A stretch of DNA of 64,000 nucleotides from Deltaproteobacteria bacterium (GCA_016186995.1 JACPKQ010000005.1:1-64000), one strand, 5' to 3'; shown: positions 45,787 to 55,627, numbered from the stretch's first letter. The notes: a model not told the origin generated them from the sequence alone. Translations and numbers: made by a program.

Positions 45787-47307
45787 ATGCATATACTTCT
45801 GCAGACTTCGCTTATTGCAGGTGTTATCTCGCTTATTTTTGGTTTCATCACTTTTTTTAAAACACAAAAATCTAAAACTGCATTCTCTTTTGTTCTTTTG
45901 TGTCTTGTTGTGGGCGTGTGGGAGATTAGTTTTTTTCTTGAAAAAAACACCTCTGGTTTCTTTTGGAACAAAATCTATCTTTTTGCAACTATTCTTCTCG
46001 GACCCGCTTTTCTCTATTTTAATTTACTTTATTTAAGATTTTTTGATGAGGAAGTGAAAAGAAATTCTACTATTTATTTTGCTATAGGTGTTTTTCTCAT
46101 CATGGGTTGCTTTGTGCCTGCAGAGCAACTTAAATTTTTTACAAATGTGGCACTTTTTTATTTTGGGATTGCTCTTTTTTCAGTGCTTTATCTTCTTTTT
46201 CAAAATCTTAAAAAATCAAAAACAAAATCTGAATACACACGTATTAAATATCTTTTTATTGGAAGTGCTATTGTTGTGGGTACCATTATAGGAGACTTTC
46301 TTTCCAAATTTGGAATCCCCTTTCCAACCTTAGGAAACATTGTACTTCTCCTTTATCTTTACTTTCTCTTTCAGTCTTTAACTCAAGAAAGGCCCTTAAA
46401 CATTGAAGAGTATCTTTCAAAAGGTGTTCTTTTCATTATTTTATCTCTTATTTTAACTATTATTTATCTTGTTCTTGTTTCTTACGTCAAAGAATCAAAG
46501 GGTGTTTTTATCTTTAATACTTTTTGCGCTTCTTTTATCATCCTGATTCTTTATGAACCTTCTAAAAAAATAGCAGAAAAACTTACAAAAAAAATTATCT
46601 ACAAAGAACTTTATCAGATGGAAAATAATATTTATAAACTGAAGGAAAATCTTTTAGGAGTGATTGAATTTAAAAACCTTGAGGATTTTTTAATCCATTT
46701 CTTAAGAATTTCTCTTAAAGCAACTCACTTTCATATTTATCTCCTTGATAAAGAAAAACACCTCTATGAAAAAAAAGCTAGTTCTCACGAAGAAAACTAT
46801 CTTCCTCATCTTTTAGAAAGCCACCCCCTTCTTGATTTTATTTTAAAACAGAAAGGAGCACCACTAACTCTTACAGAGTTTCAAGAAAAAAAGAATAAAA
46901 ATAATTTAAAAATACAAACGCTTGAAAAAATAAACACAACGATTGAAGTTTTTAATAAACTCAACACTGAAGTGCTCATTCCATTTTACTATCAAGGACA
47001 TATCTTAGGGTTTGCTTTTGCAGGGAATCAAAACTCCACAGAATCTTATTCTCCTTCCATGCTTTCACTTTTAAGTTCCATTACAAATGATTTAGGATTA
47101 GTAGCTTTACACCTTTCTAGAAATACAACAGGCTTTGTCCCTATCGAGATGAAACAACAAAAATTACCTCACGACACCCTTAAAGTGATTTTAGAAACTA
47201 TACAAAAAATGGAAATTGAAACTGTTCTTTCTAATGATCAAAAAACCCTCCTAGCTACCCTTAAAACCCAATTTCAAAAGTTAAAGCTGAATGGTTGGGC
47301 TGATTAA
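45787..47307 (+). CDS. 7TM-GAF sensor-like protein without kinase domain
   Basis: 506 residues. About eight membrane helices occupy 1-260, in the style of the N-terminal 7TM sensor of bacterial histidine kinases. A coiled linker (about 265-300) leads to a GAF-like domain at 300-450. The protein then ends with a short helical tail; no HisKA or HATPase domain follows. It may signal by contact or be a kinase that lost its output part. It stands alone in its strand run. Confidence 0.65.
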   Translation: MHILLQTSLIAGVISLIFGFITFFKTQKSKTAFSFVLLCLVVGVWEISFFLEKNTSGFFWNKIYLFATILLGPAFLYFNLLYLRFFDEEVKRNSTIYFAIGVFLIMGCFVPAEQLKFFTNVALFYFGIALFSVLYLLFQNLKKSKTKSEYTRIKYLFIGSAIVVGTIIGDFLSKFGIPFPTLGNIVLLLYLYFLFQSLTQERPLNIEEYLSKGVLFIILSLILTIIYLVLVSYVKESKGVFIFNTFCASFIILILYEPSKKIAEKLTKKIIYKELYQMENNIYKLKENLLGVIEFKNLEDFLIHFLRISLKATHFHIYLLDKEKHLYEKKASSHEENYLPHLLESHPLLDFILKQKGAPLTLTEFQEKKNKNNLKIQTLEKINTTIEVFNKLNTEVLIPFYYQGHILGFAFAGNQNSTESYSPSMLSLLSSITNDLGLVALHLSRNTTGFVPIEMKQQKLPHDTLKVILETIQKMEIETVLSNDQKTLLATLKTQFQKLKLNGWAD

Positions 47308-47423
47308 AAAATAAGCTAACTTATTAAAATAACTAAAGTTTTACTGGTGACAGAAGACTTAAGTTAATATAAAAACTCACCGATAAACTTTAAGAATCTT
47401 TAATTTAAAAAAGGTGGCATTTC

Positions 47424-48710
47424 ATGGGGCCAGTTGGACACGATCTTACAAAATCTGAATGGGAAGGCTCAGATCTTTTTAGAAATACCTCAAAACTTTT
47501 TGTACATGCTACCCAACAAATGCATCTTGATCCTAACATTATTGAAAGATTGAAATGGCCTAAACGAGCTTTCGTTGTTTCAGTTCCTATACGCCTAGAT
47601 GATAACTCCATTCGAACTTTTATTGGTTACAGAGTTCAACATAATATGACATTAGGTCCTGCAAAGGGTGGAGTTCGTTATCATCCTGATGTTAATCTTT
47701 CTGAAACAACTGCTCTTGCCATGCTTATGACTTTTAAATGCGCTGTTGTTGGTTTACCTTTAGGTGGAGCCAAAGGCGGCATTCGTTGCGATCCTACAAA
47801 AATGAGTCGCAATGAATTACAACGTCTGACTCGACGCTATACCTCAGAAATTGCACATCTCATTGGCCCTACTAAAGACATTCCTGCTCCCGATATTGGC
47901 ACAGATCAACAAACAATGGCTTGGATGATGGATACCTTCAGCCAAGAAATTGGATTTACTGTTCCTGATGTTGTCACTGGTAAACCTATTGAGATAGGCG
48001 GTTCTCTGGGAAGAACCGATGCAACAGGAAGAGGTGTTGTTTACTGTATTATGGAAGCCGCTAAGTATTTAGATATGCCTCTTGATGAAACCACCACAGT
48101 TGTCGTTCAAGGTTTTGGTAAAGTTGGCGCTTCTGCAGCACGTAAAATGGCAAAGATTGGGTGTAAAGTTATTGCTATTAGTGATGTTGCTGGTGGTATT
48201 TGTAACAGCAAAGGTCTTGATTTAGATGCACTCTGTGATTACATCGAGAAAAATAAAACAAGCGAAGGTTTTACAGAAGGTGATCGTGTCACTAATGAAG
48301 AACTTTTAGAGCTTCAGTGCGACATTCTTATTCCAGCTGCGGTGAGCAACCAAATTACAAAGCACAATGCTGATAAGATCAAATGTAAAATAATTGCTGA
48401 AGGTGCTAACGGTCCTACCAATATTGACGCTGATCTCATCATTAATGACAAAAATATTTTTGTCATTCCAGATATTGTAGCCAATGCTGGAGGGGTTACC
48501 GTCTCATACTTTGAATGGGTTCAAGGAATTCAAAAACTTTTTTGGAGTGAAAAAGAAGTCAATAACCGTCTTTGGAATATTATGAGTGATACTTTTAGAA
48601 GAGTTGTTCACACTGCTGAAGAACATAAAATAGATATGAGAACAGCTGCTTATATTTCTGGGATCAGCAAGCTTTCAAGAGCCATGCTATTGAGAGGTTT
48701 TTGGCCATGA
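47424..48710 (+). CDS. gdhA: Glutamate dehydrogenase
   Basis: 428 residues of the Glu/Leu/Phe/Val dehydrogenase family. GPAKGGVRYHPDV and PLGGAKGGIRCDP with the catalytic lysine, PAPDIGTD, the NAD(P)-binding VVQGFGKVGASAA and GANGPTNIDAD are clear. Hexameric class I/II type length; cofactor preference is not certain. Start supported by AAGGTGG. The next gene overlaps by ATGA. Confidence 0.94.
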   Translation: MGPVGHDLTKSEWEGSDLFRNTSKLFVHATQQMHLDPNIIERLKWPKRAFVVSVPIRLDDNSIRTFIGYRVQHNMTLGPAKGGVRYHPDVNLSETTALAMLMTFKCAVVGLPLGGAKGGIRCDPTKMSRNELQRLTRRYTSEIAHLIGPTKDIPAPDIGTDQQTMAWMMDTFSQEIGFTVPDVVTGKPIEIGGSLGRTDATGRGVVYCIMEAAKYLDMPLDETTTVVVQGFGKVGASAARKMAKIGCKVIAISDVAGGICNSKGLDLDALCDYIEKNKTSEGFTEGDRVTNEELLELQCDILIPAAVSNQITKHNADKIKCKIIAEGANGPTNIDADLIINDKNIFVIPDIVANAGGVTVSYFEWVQGIQKLFWSEKEVNNRLWNIMSDTFRRVVHTAEEHKIDMRTAAYISGISKLSRAMLLRGFWP

Positions 48711-49387
48711 GAAATATCAAAAAAGCAGGACAAGTCGTTTTTTTAACAATGGCTCTTATATTGATAGGTGTTTCTTTTGTATTATGTGTAAGACCTGCCT
48801 TTTCAAGTTCTCAACCTAAAAAGGCTTTTGACTTTAATGACGACAATGCCCTTGAAGAATGGAACGAACACATTCTGAAAAACAAAGTAAAATACTACAT
48901 TAAAAAAGATCAAGGTGAAACTTTTGTTCAAGCTGAAAGCAAAGATGCCGCTTCGGGGCTTTATTATAAGCTTCGTTTTAAAGCTAAAACCTATCCTTAT
49001 GTCAGTTGGAAGTGGAAAATAAATCAATTTCCAAAAAAACGAAAAAATGTCGAGGATTATGCAGCGCGAGTTTATGTTATCTTTCCCCACATCGTCTTTT
49101 TTAAATCAAAATGTATTGAATATCTTTGGGATGATGAACTTCCAAAAGATACAAGAAAACCAAGTTCTATGCATAAAAATATTCGTCAATGGGTTGTGAG
49201 AGATGGAAAAACACCTGCAGGTAAGTGGATCTTAGAAGAAAGAAATATTTATAAAGATTACAAACAACTTTTTGGAACTTATCCGGACAAACAAGTGGGC
49301 GCCATTGCTTTTATGAGTGACACTGATGATGATAAGGGAATAGCTGTAGCAAGTTACGATGAAATACGTGTTGGTTATAAAAAATAG
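48707..49387 (+). CDS. DUF3047 protein, exported
   Basis: 226 residues from ATG 48707, overlapping gdhA by ATGA; TTG 48701 is less likely. A signal anchor (VVFLTMALILIGVSFVLCV) precedes the DUF3047 body: AFDFNDDNALEEWNEH, YVSWKWKINQFPKK and DYAARVYVIFP. The function of this family is unknown. It is coupled to gdhA and the HAMP gene follows nine bases later. Confidence 0.8.
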   Translation: MRNIKKAGQVVFLTMALILIGVSFVLCVRPAFSSSQPKKAFDFNDDNALEEWNEHILKNKVKYYIKKDQGETFVQAESKDAASGLYYKLRFKAKTYPYVSWKWKINQFPKKRKNVEDYAARVYVIFPHIVFFKSKCIEYLWDDELPKDTRKPSSMHKNIRQWVVRDGKTPAGKWILEERNIYKDYKQLFGTYPDKQVGAIAFMSDTDDDKGIAVASYDEIRVGYKK

Positions 49388-49396
49388 GAGAATAGC

Positions 49397-49825
49397 ATGA
49401 ATAACTTTCAAAGAAGAAGGCAATATCTTTTAAAAAGCCCCATTCAAAGGCGCTTTTTATTTCACTCAACTATTATGATTCTTCTCCCTACTGCTTTTGT
49501 TGGAAGTTTACTTTTTTTCCTTATTTTTTATCTTCTCTCAGATCAAATCATGATTCCTGAACATGTTGTTGCAACCCTAGGACCTGTGATCACAAAACTA
49601 AAGTATATCTTAATACTAGGGGGAATCCCTCTTGTAGCAGTGCTTCTAGGTTGGGCTATTATTATTTCCCACCGTTTGGCAGGACCTATTTACAGACTTG
49701 AACAAGATCTTGAGAAGATTGCAGAAGGCAATCATAGCGTTAGGGTCAAGTTTCGAAAAAATGACCGACTTGACCCCTTAGCCGAAAAAATAAATAGAGT
49801 GCTTGAAAAACTTCCTAAGACCTGA
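49397..49825 (+). CDS. Two-helix HAMP-domain protein
   Basis: 142 residues: two membrane helices (about 24-50 and 70-92) and a HAMP linker (HRLAGPIYRLEQDLEKIAEG, NHSVRVKF), then a short end. It looks like the front half of a chemoreceptor or sensor without an output domain, as seen in stand-alone HAMP proteins. RBS GGAG precedes it. Confidence 0.75.
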   Translation: MNNFQRRRQYLLKSPIQRRFLFHSTIMILLPTAFVGSLLFFLIFYLLSDQIMIPEHVVATLGPVITKLKYILILGGIPLVAVLLGWAIIISHRLAGPIYRLEQDLEKIAEGNHSVRVKFRKNDRLDPLAEKINRVLEKLPKT

Positions 49826-49834
49826 AAACCGGAC

Positions 49835-50374
49835 TTAGTCAAAGTAATAGCGAGCACCTAAAGCCCAATCAAAATCAAAACCAGCATTGTTGTTCAATCG
49901 ATAACCTGGCACAAGCTCGAGATAAGTTCCCACTCGATAATCTTTTAAAAAGTAATTGATACCGAGAGGTACACGAAGATAAACTATTGACTTATTAAAG
50001 GTAAATCTTCCCCCTACACCTGTATAAAAAAACAAGGCTCCTTCGGGAACCTTTACTGTAAGCATATCTCTAAAGTGATAGAGTCCATCAAAGGCCGCAC
50101 CCAAGGAAGAGTCCCCCCAATCATAACCAATAGTTGCTACCAACCCAACATACTTACTTAAAAAATACTTTGCAGTTCCCCCAGTAAGCCCCCCTAATTG
50201 GACCCCGGCACCAAAATCGCCTTGATCTGGGCTGACCATAGCTCCCTTAGATGTAGAAGTCGTTTTAGATACTTTAGTTGTTGTCTTTTTCTTTACCATC
50301 TTCTTCTTAGCATCAACTTCAGTTAAAAAAAGAAATGGAATCAGCAATACCAACAAAAATAACTTACTTTTCAT
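49835..50374 (-). CDS. Outer-membrane barrel-like protein
   Basis: 179 residues with signal peptide (MKSKLFLLVLLIPFLFLTEV, cleavage near DAK), a Lys/Thr-rich linker (KKKMVKKKTTTKVSKT) and alternating aromatic/glycine strands (GVQLGGLTGGTAKYF, YVGLVATIGYDWGD, GVGGRFTFN, WALGARYYFD) ending in aromatic residues, as expected for an outer-membrane beta-barrel. Convergent with the HAMP gene, ten bases away. Confidence 0.7.
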   Translation of the reverse strand: MKSKLFLLVLLIPFLFLTEVDAKKKMVKKKTTTKVSKTTSTSKGAMVSPDQGDFGAGVQLGGLTGGTAKYFLSKYVGLVATIGYDWGDSSLGAAFDGLYHFRDMLTVKVPEGALFFYTGVGGRFTFNKSIVYLRVPLGINYFLKDYRVGTYLELVPGYRLNNNAGFDFDWALGARYYFD

Positions 50375-50422
50375 TTTTACCCTCCAAGGTTCAAAAAATT
50401 TACTTGAATTGTAACGAAGCTC

Positions 50423-51454
50423 TTAATAAGAAGCAATGATTTTTGGGCACAAGTGTTCTTGATACTTTCTCAAAGCATAGAGATCTGTCATGCCTGCAAT
50501 ATAATCACAAACCAATTGATGCTTATCATCTTTTTCATTACTAAAATTTTTTGCCTCTTTGAGAAGAATATCCTCATTCTTGAGATAAAATTCATGAAGC
50601 TCTCTCAGCATCTTACAGGCTTTAACAAATTCACCCCGATTGATAGGATTTTCATACACATTATCGAACATAAAAGCCCTCAACTGATCAATAGCATCTA
50701 AAATATCTCCGCTTACAGAAAGTGTTTTTTCTTCATGTTGTGATGTTTGCACAACTACATCTGTAATCATCTTTGTAATTCTTTGTGAAGCCGTATCACC
50801 TATAAACTTCATGATTTCACGAGGTAATTGATCTTTTCTTAAAACTCCCACTCGAAGTGCATCGTCAATATCATGATTAAGATAGGCAATAATGTCTGCA
50901 ATCCTAACCACCTGGCCTTCAAGAGTAGAGGCCTTATATTGTGGGTCATGTGATAAAAGTGGACCTTTCCCTTTGGAATGCTTCATAATACCTTCTTTAA
51001 CTTCCCACGTTAAATTGAGCATTTCAGTTGTCTCGGCAATTCTGACTCCATGCCTTTCATGACGAAAACCTTGTGGATGCAGCTCACCTAAAGTATCCTC
51101 TCCAGCATGTCCGAAGGGGGTGTGCCCAATATCATGTCCAATGGCAATGGCTTCTGTAAGCATTTCATTAAGGTGCAGAGCTCTTGCAATGGTTCTTGCT
51201 ATTTGCATAACTTCTAACGTGTGTGTCATCCGGGTTCGATAATGATCCCCTTCTGGAGCAAGAAATACTTGAGTTTTTCCTTTAAGCCTTCTAAAAGCTT
51301 TAGAGTAAAGAATTTTATCACGATCTTTTTGAAAGCTTGTTCTTAAAGAGCAAGATTCTTCTTCCTCTTTACGACCTTTTGTATCTGTACTGAAACAAGC
51401 CCTTTTAGAAAAAATCTTTCTCTCATTTTCTTCTAAAATTTTTCGAATTGTCAT
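50423..51454 (-). CDS. dgt: dGTPase-like HD phosphohydrolase
   Basis: 343 residues of the dGTP triphosphohydrolase family. The HD metal site comprises HTLEVMQIA, AIGHDIGHTPFGHAGE and a distal ADIIAYLNHDIDDA. KAFRRLKGKTQVF at the front is typical. It hydrolyses dNTPs and controls pool balance. The start overlaps the stop of the small FlgM-like gene (AAAATGA). Confidence 0.9.
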   Translation of the reverse strand: MTIRKILEENERKIFSKRACFSTDTKGRKEEEESCSLRTSFQKDRDKILYSKAFRRLKGKTQVFLAPEGDHYRTRMTHTLEVMQIARTIARALHLNEMLTEAIAIGHDIGHTPFGHAGEDTLGELHPQGFRHERHGVRIAETTEMLNLTWEVKEGIMKHSKGKGPLLSHDPQYKASTLEGQVVRIADIIAYLNHDIDDALRVGVLRKDQLPREIMKFIGDTASQRITKMITDVVVQTSQHEEKTLSVSGDILDAIDQLRAFMFDNVYENPINRGEFVKACKMLRELHEFYLKNEDILLKEAKNFSNEKDDKHQLVCDYIAGMTDLYALRKYQEHLCPKIIASY

Positions 51455-51606
51455 TTTAGATCCTTAATATTCGTTTTAATAATAGCTTCACTTATTTTTG
51501 TACTATCAATTTTGTAAATGCCTTTTTTTATCTGCTTTTTAATTTTTTGGATTTTTTTCTTTCTTAATTTATCTTTTTGAGAGGGGGTTCCCGAGTGACT
51601 TCCCAT
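51451..51606 (-). CDS. Short FlgM-like protein
   Basis: A 51-residue frame easily missed by length cut-offs. The second half (KIQKIKKQIKKGIYKIDSTK then ISEAIIKTNI) matches the C-terminal sigma-28-binding part of FlgM anti-sigma factors (I-x-x-I-K-x-x-I-x-x-G-x-Y-x-ID-x-x-KIA-x-x-I). Its ATG lies one base after the LABN gene's stop, and its TGA overlaps the dgt start, so all three are coupled. No flagellar gene is in the window. The N-terminal half is basic and short compared with FlgM proper (about 95 residues). Confidence 0.65.
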   Translation of the reverse strand: MGSHSGTPSQKDKLRKKKIQKIKKQIKKGIYKIDSTKISEAIIKTNIKDLK

Positions 51607-51607
51607 A

Positions 51608-51919
51608 TTAGCAAACCGAACTTGTTGTTCGTTCCCCCGATTTCAAAAGACGATCCTTCTTCCAAATGAGATAGATATTTCGTAAATAAATAAAAAGCCC
51701 TAAACCTTGCCCCACAATAAAAACAGGATCTTTTCTGTGAAGAGCATAAATAAATAAAAGAAGCCCTCCCGAAAAACTAAAATGCCAAAAAACAGTAGGA
51801 ATAACACTTTCACCCTTTTTTTCAGAAACAACCCATTGAACGAGAAAACGCATAAAAAAAAGGGATTGTGCTACAAAACCCAATATCAGCCAAAAATCTA
51901 AATGAAAGTGAGCAAACAT
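51608..51919 (-). CDS. Lipid-A biosynthesis N-terminal domain (LABN) protein
   Basis: 103 residues, three membrane helices. The LABN (PF07578-like) pattern is clear: FVAQSLFFMRFLVQWVVSEK, SVIPTVFWHFSFSGGLLL, YALHRKDPVFIVGQGLGLFI and YLRNIYLIW. Such proteins often stand beside glycolipid or lipid-carrier genes. First of the three-gene run with FlgM-like and dgt. Confidence 0.85.
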   Translation of the reverse strand: MFAHFHLDFWLILGFVAQSLFFMRFLVQWVVSEKKGESVIPTVFWHFSFSGGLLLFIYALHRKDPVFIVGQGLGLFIYLRNIYLIWKKDRLLKSGERTTSSVC

Positions 51920-51985
51920 TGTTCAAACAGTATTCTCTCCTCTCTATTATTGTCAATGTTCAGAGACGTGTTACTCTTTAAAGAT

Positions 51986-54592
51986 ATGCATCTAACTCTT
52001 TCTCAGGGTCTTAAAGTTACGGTTGAAGAATCCCATCGTTCTCCTGTTGTTTCAGCTCAAATTTGGCTTGATGTGGGTAGTTTTCACGAAGGAAAGGGCG
52101 AAGAAGGTGTAGCTCATTTTTTTGAACACATGCTTTTTAAAGGAACTCAACGGAGAAAACTAGGCGAAATAGCACAAGAAGTTGAATCTCATGGTGGAGA
52201 AATGAATGCCTATACGAGTTTTGATCAGACGGTATATTATATCACCATTCCCTCTCGTCACTGGGCATTAGCCCTAGATATATTATCCGATGCAGTCCTT
52301 CATCCACTTTTTGATCCACAAGAAATAGAAAATGAAAAACTTGTCGTCTTTGAAGAAATGGCAAGATCCCACGACTCTCCTCATGATATGGCAAGTGAAC
52401 TGTTACTCAAAAACATTTTTCAAAACCACCCTTATGGTAAACCTATCTTGGGGAAAAAAGAAACAATCCAAAATTTAAATCAGAAAAAACTCATTCAGTT
52501 TCATAGAAAATGGTACACACCCAATCGAATGACACTTGTTGTAGCAGGCGATGTGAACTCAAAAAATATATTGGCACAAGCCAAAAAACTTTTTTCACAT
52601 AAAAAAAAATCTCCAATCAAAAAAGACTGGATTCCCCGATCAAGTCGGGGGATGACATTTTATTTCCGGGATGACTATTTTAAAAAAAAACTTACCTTTT
52701 GTCTTAAACCAGCACATATCCAACTCTCTCACTCTCACTTAGCTTTTCTAACTCCACCTGTTGTACACTCAGATATCCCAAAACTTGATCTTTTATCTTC
52801 TATTTTGGGACATGGAGAAAGCAGTCGCCTCTACGTCGCCACAAAAACGAAGAAAAAATTAACAAGTTCCATTCACTGTGGAATCTATACATTAAAAAAA
52901 GCAAGCGTATTTTATATTTCTTCTGTTCACATCCCAGAAAATCTTATTCCCCTCACAAGAGAAATTGTTACACAAATCAATAATATCAAATTAGCTCATA
53001 TCACCCCACAAGAGATAGACATTGCTAAGAAAAACATCTTAAGTGAAAAAATCTATGAAAAAGAAACAACAGATGGTCTTGCACGTAAGGTAGGCTTTTA
53101 TGCTACTTATTTTAATAATCCAGGAGAAGAACAGAAATATTATGAAAGTATCAAAGATACAACCACTTCAGAACTTAAAGACATAGCTCATAAATATTTA
53201 AATCTTTCTCAGTCGACTTTTGTTAATTTATATCCTGAAAAATACTCCCCAAAAATAAAAGAATTTAAAAACATGATGAGATCGCCACGGTTTCTTTTGA
53301 GAACCCTCGCGATGACAAGAGAAAAAACAACTCATAAAATAAAACAAAAAAGTATTAAAAAATATGTTTTGAATGGCTTGACCGTCCTTTTTGTTGAAGA
53401 TCACTCGCTACCTATCATTTCTATGAGAGCAACTTTTTTTGGAGGTTCTCTCTATGAAACAAAGCAAAAAATAGGTCTTACACAGGTACTCACCCGTGCC
53501 ATGACAAAAGAAACTTTGGAAACTTCGCAAATAGAGCTCGCTCAAAAAGTAGAAGAAATAGCAGGAAGTTTAGAGGGTTTTAGTGGTAGAAACAGTTCTG
53601 GACTCAGCTTAGAATTTTTAAGTGAATATGAAAACCTAGCACTAGACCTTTTCTTTGAAATCTTACTGCACCCAAAATTCTCTCCTAAAATACTCTCTTA
53701 TCTCAAAAAACAAACTCTTGAAGAAATAAAGTATGAAGAAGATAATCTTGCAAGCAAAGCTTATAATAATTTCCTTAGAAAACTATATCCCCATCATCCT
53801 TATGGATATCCACTTAATGGTACTCCACAAACAATAACCTCACTAAAAACTAAAAATCTCTTCAAAGCTCATAAAAGCATTTTCATTCAAAATCCTGGAA
53901 TATTAACTATCGTGGGAAGCTTTTCGGAAGACTTTAGAGAAAAAATTATTGAAGCTGCTAAAAAATGGGAGAAAAGAACTAAGCCCCATAAAAAATTTCC
54001 TAAAATTCTACCTTTAAAATCAAATCAGGAGCTTTATGAGCACAAAACTAAAAAACAAGTCAATATTATACTTGGTTTTTTAGGAGCAAAAATTTCGGAT
54101 CAAGACCGTTACGCTCTACACATACTTTCTACAATCCTTTCTGGACAAAGTGGAAGACTTTTTATGAATTTAAGAGATAAAGAAAGTTTAGCTTATTCAC
54201 TTCATGCAAGTAATATAGAGGGACTTCTACCAGGACATTTTTATTTTTACCTAGGTACCTCCCCAGAGAAATTAGGAAAAGCTTTAAATCTACTTAAAAA
54301 AGAAATTGAAACCCTTAGAAAGGAAAAAATTTCAAGAACAGAAATAACAAGAGCCAAAAAATATATTATAGGAAAGCATGAAATGAGTTTGCAAAAACTG
54401 AGCACCCAAAATGCCTATTATTCTTTTGATGAACTTTACGGATTAGGATACGCAGAAACTTTAAATTACCATAAAAAAATTTCTCAGATAACTCAAAAAG
54501 ATTTAGAAAAAGTGATTCACAAATATCTAAACTTAAATTCTTCTATTTTATCTGTTGTAGGCCCTGTAAAGAATAAAACAACTGATAAATAA
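51986..54592 (+). CDS. Two-domain M16 zinc protease
   Basis: About 868 residues from ATG 51986 (MHLTLSQGLKVTVEES; 51956 and 51902 are possible, but 51902 overlaps the divergent gene). The inverted zinc motif HFFEH (His and Glu metal and catalytic residues) is followed by ESHGGEMNAYTSFDQTVYY and the downstream glutamate (EEMARSHDSP). The second, inactive-type domain begins after a linker. Two palindromic elements are translated in frame: DWIPRSSRGMTFYFRDD and MMRSPRFLLRTLAMTRE. The 3' end overlaps the convergent permease gene by 45 bases. Confidence 0.9.
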   Translation: MHLTLSQGLKVTVEESHRSPVVSAQIWLDVGSFHEGKGEEGVAHFFEHMLFKGTQRRKLGEIAQEVESHGGEMNAYTSFDQTVYYITIPSRHWALALDILSDAVLHPLFDPQEIENEKLVVFEEMARSHDSPHDMASELLLKNIFQNHPYGKPILGKKETIQNLNQKKLIQFHRKWYTPNRMTLVVAGDVNSKNILAQAKKLFSHKKKSPIKKDWIPRSSRGMTFYFRDDYFKKKLTFCLKPAHIQLSHSHLAFLTPPVVHSDIPKLDLLSSILGHGESSRLYVATKTKKKLTSSIHCGIYTLKKASVFYISSVHIPENLIPLTREIVTQINNIKLAHITPQEIDIAKKNILSEKIYEKETTDGLARKVGFYATYFNNPGEEQKYYESIKDTTTSELKDIAHKYLNLSQSTFVNLYPEKYSPKIKEFKNMMRSPRFLLRTLAMTREKTTHKIKQKSIKKYVLNGLTVLFVEDHSLPIISMRATFFGGSLYETKQKIGLTQVLTRAMTKETLETSQIELAQKVEEIAGSLEGFSGRNSSGLSLEFLSEYENLALDLFFEILLHPKFSPKILSYLKKQTLEEIKYEEDNLASKAYNNFLRKLYPHHPYGYPLNGTPQTITSLKTKNLFKAHKSIFIQNPGILTIVGSFSEDFREKIIEAAKKWEKRTKPHKKFPKILPLKSNQELYEHKTKKQVNIILGFLGAKISDQDRYALHILSTILSGQSGRLFMNLRDKESLAYSLHASNIEGLLPGHFYFYLGTSPEKLGKALNLLKKEIETLRKEKISRTEITRAKKYIIGKHEMSLQKLSTQNAYYSFDELYGLGYAETLNYHKKISQITQKDLEKVIHKYLNLNSSILSVVGPVKNKTTDK
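52628..52675. repeat. In-frame palindromic element in the M16 gene
   Basis: GGATTCCCCGATCAAGTCGG then GGGATGAC, followed by a second short CCGGGATGAC. Read without frameshift between two strands of the first protease domain. Confidence 0.8.
53276..53317. repeat. In-frame palindromic element in the M16 linker
   Basis: GAGATCGCCACGGTTTCTTT...CCCTCGCGATGAC, in the linker between the two protease domains. Confidence 0.8.
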
Positions 54593-55627
54593 CACTATAA
54601 CGTTAGGTATTGCCATAAGATAGGGAATATAACCCATTTTTAAACTTCCTAAGATACTCATTAAATACTTAAAATACCCAAAATAAACAAAAACAAATCC
54701 TAAAGTAAGCAACAACGCAAGTCCCTTATTAAATTGATAACTCAAAAAAGTCAGAGCTAGCGCTAGAAATCCAAAAAGGGCTGAAGCTAAAGATAAATTG
54801 AGTTTTTCGTCAAAAACATATCGATGCATAGAGTCCTTATTTCTATTTGAAAAAAGTACATCCAACATTTGTTTTTTTTCATAAAAACCCTCTCTAATAG
54901 GAAATTTTGTATTTAATCTTAACGCTGCATTGTGAAATTCTACTTTTTGAACACCCTCTTTCATAGGAAAATTATAAACCCCGTTTTTTAAATAGAACAT
55001 TATTGAAAAAGGAGTTGCTTGTACATTGAGAAAACCACTTTGTGCAAAAATAATACCTTCTGGGTGAAAACTGTTATCAGATTGATTTTTATTAAAAAGA
55101 ATAATATTTTTAAGTTCATTACTTTGTTTGTCTATTTTCTCAATATAAATAATATAATGGAAAAAATCCTCATTAAAAATACCTTCTTGAAGAAAAGTCA
55201 TACTTTTTTTTTGAATAACATCAAAAAGTTTTAACTTTAATTTTTGATAGCAGATAGGTGCTGCAAATCCAGATAATAGTAAACTCGAAAAAAAGAAAAA
55301 TAGTGAAATAAAAAGAATCGGTTTAATAAATATATATTTAGTGACCCCACATGAATTTAAAGCAATGATTTCATGCTGAGTTGTGAGTTTCGCAAAAACC
55401 AGAAGCAATGAATAAAGTAACGACATGGGAATAATAAGATGGCTGTATTCCACTAAAATATAAAAACACATAATGAGACTATCTATAAAACCCAAAGATC
55501 CAGATGTTTTATTTTGAATTTCAAAAAGTTGAGCGGTAGAAAGAATAAAAGAAAGTATAAAAAGGGCAATAAAAAATGAAGAAATGAATTCCTTAATAAG
55601 ATATTTCTGTAAAATAGAAAGCTTCAT
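54548..55627 (-). CDS. LptF/LptG-family LPS export permease
   Basis: About 359 residues from ATG 55627 (MKLSILQKYLIKEFISSFFI); longer starts add MLYARLMV. Six membrane helices, three N-terminal and three C-terminal, flank a periplasmic beta-jellyroll part (about 145-265), the YjgP/YjgQ fold. LptF or LptG work with LptB to extract lipopolysaccharide. Only one such gene is here. It overlaps the M16 protease by 45 bases on opposite strands. Confidence 0.87.
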   Translation of the reverse strand: MKLSILQKYLIKEFISSFFIALFILSFILSTAQLFEIQNKTSGSLGFIDSLIMCFYILVEYSHLIIPMSLLYSLLLVFAKLTTQHEIIALNSCGVTKYIFIKPILFISLFFFFSSLLLSGFAAPICYQKLKLKLFDVIQKKSMTFLQEGIFNEDFFHYIIYIEKIDKQSNELKNIILFNKNQSDNSFHPEGIIFAQSGFLNVQATPFSIMFYLKNGVYNFPMKEGVQKVEFHNAALRLNTKFPIREGFYEKKQMLDVLFSNRNKDSMHRYVFDEKLNLSLASALFGFLALALTFLSYQFNKGLALLLTLGFVFVYFGYFKYLMSILGSLKMGYIPYLMAIPNVIVLFISCFILYRAYNR

